In this document: one piece after another, positions 59,167-64,000 of the stretch
Layout of the letters: every line of letters starts with the position of its first letter
How positions within the stretch are numbered: position 1 is the first letter of the stretch
Assembly (NCBI GenBank): GCA_040219355.1
Contig: JAVJSN010000015.1
Location: 434,001-498,000, forward strand
DNA: 64,000 bases
Direction: 5' to 3'
Source of the DNA: MH13 sp040219355
Lineage (GTDB): Bacteria; Pseudomonadota; Alphaproteobacteria; Rhizobiales; MH13
Notes under the pieces: generated by a model
Told to the model about the DNA's origin: nothing
What the model saw: the letters and a program-made list of their open reading frames with translations, nothing else
Database searches by the model: none
Position numbers and translations under genes: made by a program

Positions 59167-60816
59167 ATGGCGCGGCAATTCATCTATCACATGTCGGGAC
59201 TTTCTAAGGCCTATGGCGCCAAGAAGGTTCTCGATAACATCCATCTTCAGTTTTATCCCGATGCCAAGATCGGTATTTTGGGACCGAACGGCGCCGGTAA
59301 ATCGACTGTGCTGCGGATTATGGCGGGCCTCGACAAGGAGTTCACTGGAGAAGCCTGGTTGGCTGATGGCAAAACGGTCGGCTACCTGCCGCAGGAGCCA
59401 CAACTGGACCCCAACCTGACGTGCATGGAAAATGTCATGCTGGGCGTGGCGGACAAGAAAGCCGTTCTTGATCGCTACAATGAGCTGATGATGAACTATT
59501 CGGACGAGACCGCCGAAGAAGGAGCCCAGCTTCAAGACCTGATCGACAGCCAGAACCTCTGGGATCTGGAAAGCCAAGTTGAGCAGGCGATGGACGCGCT
59601 GCGCTGCCCTCCTGGCGATGCATCGGTTGAGAATCTATCCGGTGGTGAAAAGCGCCGCGTGGCTCTGTGCCAGCTGCTGCTTTCCCAGCCTGACTTGCTG
59701 TTGCTCGATGAACCGACCAACCATCTGGATGCTGAAACCACGGCATGGCTGGAAAAGCATCTGCGCGAATATCCGGGCGCCGTCATGATCATCACCCATG
59801 ATCGCTACTTCCTGGACAATGTGACGGGCTGGATTCTGGAGCTCGATCGCGGGCGCGGCATCCCTTACGAAGGCAACTATTCTGCCTATTTGGGCGCCAA
59901 AGCCAAACGCATGGAGCAGGAAGGTCGCGAAGAAGGCTCGCGCCAGAAGGCGCTGGAGCGTGAGCGCGAGTGGATCGCAGCGAGCCCGAAAGCACGCCAG
60001 ACCAAATCCAAAGCGCGCATCAACGCTTACGAGGAGCTGTTGCAGAAGGCAGAGGCGCGGGCGCCAAGTGCTGCACAGATTGTCATCCCAGTGGCCGAGC
60101 GCTTGGGCAACAATGTCATCAAGGCTGAGGGTCTGACCAAAGGCTTTGGCGACAAGCTGTTGATCGACGATTTGAATTTCAACCTGCCGCCAGGCGGGAT
60201 TGTTGGGATCATTGGTGCCAATGGCGCGGGTAAGACAACGCTTTTCCGCATGATCACCGGGCAGGAGAAGCCAGACAGCGGCGCCATCACCATCGGTGAG
60301 AGCGTTCAGATGGGCTATGTCGACCAGAGCCGCGACAGCCTTGATCCCAAGCAGACCGTCTGGGAAGCGATTTCTGGCGGTGACGAAATCATCAAGCTTG
60401 GCACCAAAGAGATCAACTCACGGGCCTATTGCTCCAGCTTCAACTTTAAAGGTGGCGACCAGCAGCAGCCGGTGGGCACGCTTTCCGGTGGTCAACGTAA
60501 TCGTGTGCATTTGGCTAAAATTCTGAAGTCCGGCGCCAACGTGCTGTTGCTCGATGAGCCGACCAACGATCTGGACACCGAAACGCTGGCGGCGCTGGAA
60601 GATGCGCTGGAAGAGTATGGCGGCTGCGCCGTGGTCATCTCGCATGACCGCATGTTCTTGGACCGTCTGGCCACACACATGCTGTCATTTGAAGGCGATA
60701 GCCATGTGGAATGGTTTGAAGGCAACTTCCATGACTATGAACAGGATAAAATCCGCCGCCTCGGCCCTGAAAGCGTGAATCCAAAACGGGTGACGTATAA
60801 GCGACTGACTAGGTAG
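59167..60816 (+). CDS. ettA: ABC-F translational throttle EttA
   Basis: The 549-residue soluble protein has two ABC ATPase domains with GPNGAGKST and GANGAGKTT Walker A motifs, LSGGEKRRVALC and LSGGQRNRVHLAK signatures, and LLLDEPTNHLD/LLLDEPTNDLD Walker B motifs, joined by a charged linker (EQEGREEGSRQKALERERE). Length and the start RQFIYHMSGLSKAYG match EttA, which gates the ribosome according to the ATP/ADP ratio. No membrane domain is present, so it is not a transporter. Confidence 0.94.
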   Translation: MARQFIYHMSGLSKAYGAKKVLDNIHLQFYPDAKIGILGPNGAGKSTVLRIMAGLDKEFTGEAWLADGKTVGYLPQEPQLDPNLTCMENVMLGVADKKAVLDRYNELMMNYSDETAEEGAQLQDLIDSQNLWDLESQVEQAMDALRCPPGDASVENLSGGEKRRVALCQLLLSQPDLLLLDEPTNHLDAETTAWLEKHLREYPGAVMIITHDRYFLDNVTGWILELDRGRGIPYEGNYSAYLGAKAKRMEQEGREEGSRQKALEREREWIAASPKARQTKSKARINAYEELLQKAEARAPSAAQIVIPVAERLGNNVIKAEGLTKGFGDKLLIDDLNFNLPPGGIVGIIGANGAGKTTLFRMITGQEKPDSGAITIGESVQMGYVDQSRDSLDPKQTVWEAISGGDEIIKLGTKEINSRAYCSSFNFKGGDQQQPVGTLSGGQRNRVHLAKILKSGANVLLLDEPTNDLDTETLAALEDALEEYGGCAVVISHDRMFLDRLATHMLSFEGDSHVEWFEGNFHDYEQDKIRRLGPESVNPKRVTYKRLTR

Positions 60817-60821
60817 CTCGG

Positions 60822-61406
60822 ATGTCCATCTACAACGCCAAGCGGTTTGAAGCGGAGGTCGCAGCGCTGTTTGCGGCGCGTGATGGCACGGCCATTTCTG
60901 CGCCGGTCGATAGCCTTGAAGTGACGCTTGAAGGCATTGCTGGTGACCGCCATGGCGGGCTTACCCGCATGTCTGGCGGGCGTGAACCATGGTATCCGCG
61001 TGGCACGGAAATGCGCAATGAACGACAGCTTTCCATCGTCTGCACCGACGAGCTGGCGATTGCTGCGCGGGCGATGGAAATCGACCGAATCGCGCCACAA
61101 TGGATCGGTGCCAATATGGTATTGAGCGGCGTAGCTCATCTCTCCAAACTGCCTCCGCGCAGCCTGCTGTTCTTTGAAGATGGGCCAACGATCAAAGTGG
61201 ATGGTCAGAACGCACCGTGTCGGTTCGCTGGCGCGCGGATTGCGGAGCATTACCCAGACCGGGACGACAAGGCGCTTGCGCTTGCCTTTCCAAAAAAGGC
61301 CGCCGGGTTGCGCGGACTGGTCGGTTGGGTGGATCGACCTGGCGCCATCACGGTCGGCCAAAAGGTGACGATCCAAGTGCCTGAGCAATGGATTTGGGAA
61401 GGCTAG
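60822..61406 (+). CDS. MOSC-domain protein
   Basis: The 194-residue protein is a stand-alone MOSC (MoCo sulfurase C-terminal) domain: GIAGDRHGG, RQLSIVCTDELAIAARAM, IGANMVLSG and the conserved Cys133 in NAPCRFAG. MOSC proteins move sulfur or reduce N-hydroxylated compounds with a molybdenum cofactor. Its nearness to the molybdenum sulfite dehydrogenase (3 kb) may be chance, with ettA between. It starts 5 bases after the ettA stop, so it is co-transcribed. Confidence 0.83.
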   Translation: MSIYNAKRFEAEVAALFAARDGTAISAPVDSLEVTLEGIAGDRHGGLTRMSGGREPWYPRGTEMRNERQLSIVCTDELAIAARAMEIDRIAPQWIGANMVLSGVAHLSKLPPRSLLFFEDGPTIKVDGQNAPCRFAGARIAEHYPDRDDKALALAFPKKAAGLRGLVGWVDRPGAITVGQKVTIQVPEQWIWEG

Positions 61407-61477
61407 GACGGACGTACTCGCGCAAGCGTGAACGCGCATTGGTTTCCTGATTTCGGTGTCTGCGCTAGCATTTGGTC

Positions 61478-61897
61478 ATGATCCGGATTTTTCTTGTCCT
61501 TTTTGTTGGCCTCTTGGCCCAATCGGCCTTCGCGCAGGAGCATCTGCCCGACGATCTTGAGGGTGACTGGGGCGAGCCGCATCAATGCGAAGCGCAGGCT
61601 GAGGCGGGCGCGGATGAAACGGTTTCCCATGTCACCAATGCGCCCTATCGCTTTGCTGGCCAGTGGGTCTCGCGCTGGTACATTTACTGCCTGGTGATGC
61701 AGGTCGATCCGATGCGCGATGGTTGGCGTGTTCGTGCCCTATGTGGCGAAGATGCTATTGAGCGCCCATGGGAGATCGACATTGCCCGAGAGGGTGACAC
61801 GCTTTCCATGACGTGGTTTGCCCTTGGCGAGGAAGATGGCGCTGCGCGTCCTTGGGCTGTAGGCCCCTTGCAAAGTTGCTCGCCGAGGCAAAGCTGA
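61478..61897 (+). CDS. Secreted hypothetical protein with conserved Cys
   Basis: I do not recognise this 139-residue protein. It has a signal peptide (MIRIFLVLFVGLLAQSAFAQ) and four Cys after cleavage (HQCEAQ, IYCLVM, ALCGED, QSCSPRQ), enough for two disulphides in the periplasm. The mature part contains GQWVSRWYIYCLVMQVDPMRDGW. The start at 61478 replaces an upstream TTG. Confidence 0.6.
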   Translation: MIRIFLVLFVGLLAQSAFAQEHLPDDLEGDWGEPHQCEAQAEAGADETVSHVTNAPYRFAGQWVSRWYIYCLVMQVDPMRDGWRVRALCGEDAIERPWEIDIAREGDTLSMTWFALGEEDGAARPWAVGPLQSCSPRQS

Positions 61898-61977
61898 CGC
61901 GCCTTATCAATTGGCGATTGAGCTTGGCTGATAGCTGCGCCACTTTGGTGGCCAAACGAACACAAGGACATTCTTTG

Positions 61978-62472
61978 ATGGTTGAAAAACTCTGGCAAGG
62001 TTTGGTCGTTGCAGCGATCTGGCTGCTCGCCTTGCCCGTTTCAGCGCAGATGATTTCCTCGCAAGATCCTGCCGGGATCGCCAAATTGCTGCGTGATCGC
62101 GGTCAGGTCGCGATTATCACGGTGGATGAGTTCAATGATCCGTTCATCGAAACCAGCGTCGATAACATCGATTACAACATCATTTTCTATGGCTGTATCG
62201 AGCATCAGGCGTGCACGTCGCTTTCGTTGCGGGCGCAGCGCATGAGTTCTGGTCGTGCCTCTTATGAAGCGATGAACAGTTGGAACACCGAACAGCGCTG
62301 GACCAAACTTTATACCGCTGACGTGAACTCGGCCATTTTGGAAATGGACTTCCTATTTGGAGGTCAGGCGATGAGCGAACAAGCCTTCACAGCGTATCTG
62401 GATATTTGGGACCAATCGGTCGCTCAATTCGTGCGTTTCATTGATGAAGGCGACTACGAGTTTGTCGATTAA
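61978..62472 (+). CDS. YbjN-domain secreted protein
   Basis: The 164-residue protein has a signal peptide (LVVAAIWLLALPVSAQ) and the YbjN pattern: VDEFNDPFIETSVDNIDYNIIFYGC, CTSLSLRAQR, MNSWNTEQRWTKLYTADVNSAILEMDFLFGG and a late LDIWDQSVAQFVRFID. YbjN proteins are small regulators or chaperone-like proteins; this one is exported. The start at 61978 has AAGGAC upstream; a longer frame overlaps the previous gene. Confidence 0.82.
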   Translation: MVEKLWQGLVVAAIWLLALPVSAQMISSQDPAGIAKLLRDRGQVAIITVDEFNDPFIETSVDNIDYNIIFYGCIEHQACTSLSLRAQRMSSGRASYEAMNSWNTEQRWTKLYTADVNSAILEMDFLFGGQAMSEQAFTAYLDIWDQSVAQFVRFIDEGDYEFVD

Positions 62473-62616
62473 GGTGGCTTACGCCCCCCGTTGGTCATCG
62501 CGAAAAACAGTGTGCCGATAGTTGCAATTTGAACAATCGATTTGAACGTTTGCCAACCTCCGACTGCTACCTCTGATGGTGGGAAAACGGTGGAGGGACA
62601 GCTATGAGCTGCCCCG

Positions 62617-63696
62617 ATGAGTGAATTGGTAGATTTTGAGCGCGTTGAAAGCACGCACTCTCAAGAAGAGCGTAATCGGCTGATGACCCATGTGGTTCAG
62701 CTTTATGCTTTGACGACAGACAGGATTAATCCTGAGCTTTTGGCTGTCTATGACGATGTTTTGGTGCGTCTTGCCGACCTTGTGGAGGAAGAGGCGCTCG
62801 CGTTTGTCGCCGAAAAACTGGCGCCGCTTGCCAAAGCACCGCGAGGCATGGTGCGTAAGCTTGCCGGTGAACCGATTTCGATCGCGCGGCCTGTGCTTGA
62901 GCAGAGTCCGCTGCTTTCTGATGAAGACCTTGCCGACCTTGTGGTCGAAAAAGGCTTGGACCACATGGATGCGATTGCTGCACGTCAGCACGTTTCCCCG
63001 ATGGTGTCGTCGGCCATCGTCGAGCATGGCAACAATCCGGTAAAAATTAAGCTCACGCGCAATGATGGCGCAAAAATCTGTGATGATTCCTATGCGAAGC
63101 TCGTCAACGATTCACGCGGCGATGAAAGCTTGCAAAGTTCACTGGCTGATCGCGAAGATTTGCCGGTGGGTGTGGTGCGTGCCTTGGTTGATGTTGCCAG
63201 CGTTTCGGTTCGTCGTAAGTTGCTGCGTCACGGCCGTCCGGAGGTTGCAAAGCGCGTCACTGAGGCCGCAGGTCTCGCCGCCGAGCGCCTTTCTAATGAG
63301 CAGTGGCTGCTGCGCTACGATTTTGAATCCGCCTACCGGACAGTTTGCAAAACTTTGAAAACACAGCCGGTCAACGAGGCCTCAGTGGTGGCCATGGCCA
63401 ATTCTGGGAAGTTTGCTGAAGCGGTCGTCATGTTTGCGTTGTGCGCTGGCGTGGCCTTGGAAGAGTCCAAACACTGGTGTGTGCGGGCCGATCCAAAACC
63501 GTTCCTGATCGTTTGCAAGTCGATGCGGTTTTCACCTGACACGGTTGCAGCGTTTTTGAAGCTTGGTCCCTGGCTGCGCCGGTTGGACCGCGAGGAGCGT
63601 GAGCGGGCGATGTTCGACTATGAATCGCTTGACCAGGCGATGGCCGACCAAATCTTCTCCGAATGGAAGAAGCGCCGCGTCGATCAGGCTGCGTAG
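62617..63696 (+). CDS. DUF2336 protein
   Basis: The 359-residue, mostly helical protein matches DUF2336, a HEAT-like repeat family of alphaproteobacteria: LVDFERVESTHSQEERNRLMTHVVQLYALTTDRI, EPISIARPVLEQSPLLSDEDLADLV, QHVSPMVSSAIVEHGNN. No catalytic motif is seen. In Caulobacter such proteins act as regulators; the role here is unknown. A clear intrinsic terminator follows at 63729. Confidence 0.8.
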   Translation: MSELVDFERVESTHSQEERNRLMTHVVQLYALTTDRINPELLAVYDDVLVRLADLVEEEALAFVAEKLAPLAKAPRGMVRKLAGEPISIARPVLEQSPLLSDEDLADLVVEKGLDHMDAIAARQHVSPMVSSAIVEHGNNPVKIKLTRNDGAKICDDSYAKLVNDSRGDESLQSSLADREDLPVGVVRALVDVASVSVRRKLLRHGRPEVAKRVTEAAGLAAERLSNEQWLLRYDFESAYRTVCKTLKTQPVNEASVVAMANSGKFAEAVVMFALCAGVALEESKHWCVRADPKPFLIVCKSMRFSPDTVAAFLKLGPWLRRLDREERERAMFDYESLDQAMADQIFSEWKKRRVDQAA

Positions 63697-63728
63697 CTTT
63701 CGCCCAACCCTTGTCTATGGTTTGCAAG

Positions 63729-63759
63729 CCCTGGCTGACCTCTGTCGGCCGGGGTTTTT
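63729..63759 (+). terminator. Intrinsic terminator after the DUF2336 gene
   Basis: CCCTGGCTGAC and GTCGGCCGGGG form an 11-bp stem with two G-T pairs around CTCT, followed directly by TTTTT. It is the only textbook Rho-independent terminator I find in the window. Confidence 0.85.
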
Positions 63760-63796
63760 GCTGTGCAGTTCGGTCTTGCGCCATTGATCATGTCGG

Positions 63797-63814
63797 CATA
63801 AAGATATCTTTATG
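63797..63814. promoter_or_regulatory. 18-bp palindrome upstream of the ArsR-type gene (SahR-like operator)
   Basis: CATAAAGATATCTTTATG is a perfect 18-bp palindrome 21 bases upstream of the GTG start. Its ATAAAGATATCTTTAT core resembles the operators of SahR, the ArsR-family regulator of the methionine/SAM cycle in proteobacteria. Autoregulation is the likely use. Confidence 0.6.
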
Positions 63815-63835
63815 TCTTTTTCGTAAGAGTTGGTT

Positions 63836-64000
63836 GTGCCCCGATCCTTTGATGCCAGTATCGAAACACTGAAAGCGCTTGCCGAACCAACGCGGCTGCG
63901 CCTGCTTGCTTTGTTGCAGCATGGCGATTTGAGTGTGAAAGATCTGACGAGCCTGCTTGGCCAAAGCCAGCCGCGGCTTTCCCGTCACCTCAAACTGCTT
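63836..64000 (+). CDS. ArsR-family regulator, N-terminal part (SahR-like; cut by window end)
   Basis: Only 55 codons are inside the window. From the GTG at 63836 the protein reads PRSFDASIETLKALAEPTRLR then LLALLQHGDLSVKDLTSLLGQSQPRLSRHLKLL, a clear ArsR winged HTH with the LAEPTRLR helix and the SQPRLSRHLK recognition helix. No metal-binding Cys is seen in this part. In alphaproteobacteria such a regulator is often fused to a SAM methyltransferase domain and sits upstream of metF; this cannot be seen here. The palindrome just upstream supports a SahR-like role. Confidence 0.7.
   Translation, partial: MPRSFDASIETLKALAEPTRLRLLALLQHGDLSVKDLTSLLGQSQPRLSRHLKLL

Noticed and set aside
62469..62574. 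Minus-strand frame reading like a short hydrophobic protein (AVGGWQTFKSIVQIATIG)
   Set aside because: The end looks membrane-like, but there is no usable start codon with a ribosome site and part of the frame overlaps the DUF2336 gene.
1..64000. CRISPR arrays, tRNA or rRNA genes, insertion sequences, prophage or conjugation genes
   Set aside because: None was seen on reading both strands; the window looks like stable chromosomal backbone with metabolic operons.

Overview
The window comes from an alphaproteobacterium, most likely a marine member of the Rhizobiales/Hyphomicrobiales. Lineage evidence: an FnrL-type regulator with Cys spacing C-x2-C-x7-C, an imuA-imuB-dnaE2 mutagenesis cassette behind the alphaproteobacterial LexA motif GTTC-N7-GTTC, DUF2259 and DUF2336 proteins, and an ArsR-type gene preceded by a SahR-like palindrome. 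Na+-pumping NQR, a sulfonate locus and a sulfite dehydrogenase suggest a saltwater habitat (inference). Coding density is high, most operons use 1-8 bp overlaps, and I see no tRNA, rRNA, CRISPR array, prophage or insertion sequence.

Layout. 1-3.2 kb: FnrL-type regulator and PEP synthase. 3.2-10.3 kb (minus): an NQR operon nqrABCDEF-apbE-nqrM-CBS protein; its NqrB is short and lacks the covalent FMN motif. Divergent from it, across an FNR-type palindrome, is a five-heme cytochrome c with EF-hand-like loops, then a cation/proton antiporter. 12.8-18.5 kb: SOS mutagenesis cassette. 18.6-30.3 kb: a nearly complete locus for 2,3-dihydroxypropane-1-sulfonate (DHPS) and sulfolactate use: TRAP transporter, HpsN-like dehydrogenase, SDR and Zn-ADH, SuyAB, a ComC-like dehydrogenase, a SuyZ/YeiH exporter and a universal stress protein, divergent from a LacI regulator with a 16-bp palindromic operator.

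30.3-37.4 kb: a Wzc-like chain-length protein, a fused CoA-transferase, a YghZ-type aldo/keto reductase, a CysQ-like phosphatase and a KDG-kinase-like sugar kinase. 37.4-41.0 kb: a SitABCD-type Mn/Fe importer with a Fur/Mur-like 19-bp site. 41.2-51.5 kb: a sugar locus of uncertain substrate (ROK regulator, CUT1 ABC importer, Gfo/Idh/MocA dehydrogenase, two TIM-barrel isomerases, alpha/beta hydrolase, ROK kinase). 51.6-56.9 kb: assorted single genes (transglutaminase, APH-like kinase, ParA-like ATPase, methyltransferase, DUF2259, DUF3307). 57.1-59.1 kb: a periplasmic sulfite dehydrogenase and a Pro/Met-rich cytochrome c behind a second FNR-type palindrome. 59.2-64 kb: EttA, a MOSC protein, two secreted proteins, a DUF2336 protein, and the start of an ArsR-type regulator cut by the window end.

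How parts may join (inference): DHPS carbon enters as pyruvate plus sulfite; sulfite is exported by SuyZ and oxidised in the periplasm by the SorT-like enzyme, which passes electrons to cytochrome c. Both respiratory loci (nqr/pentaheme and sulfite dehydrogenase) carry the same TTGAC-N4-GTCAA palindrome that the FnrL at the window start could read.
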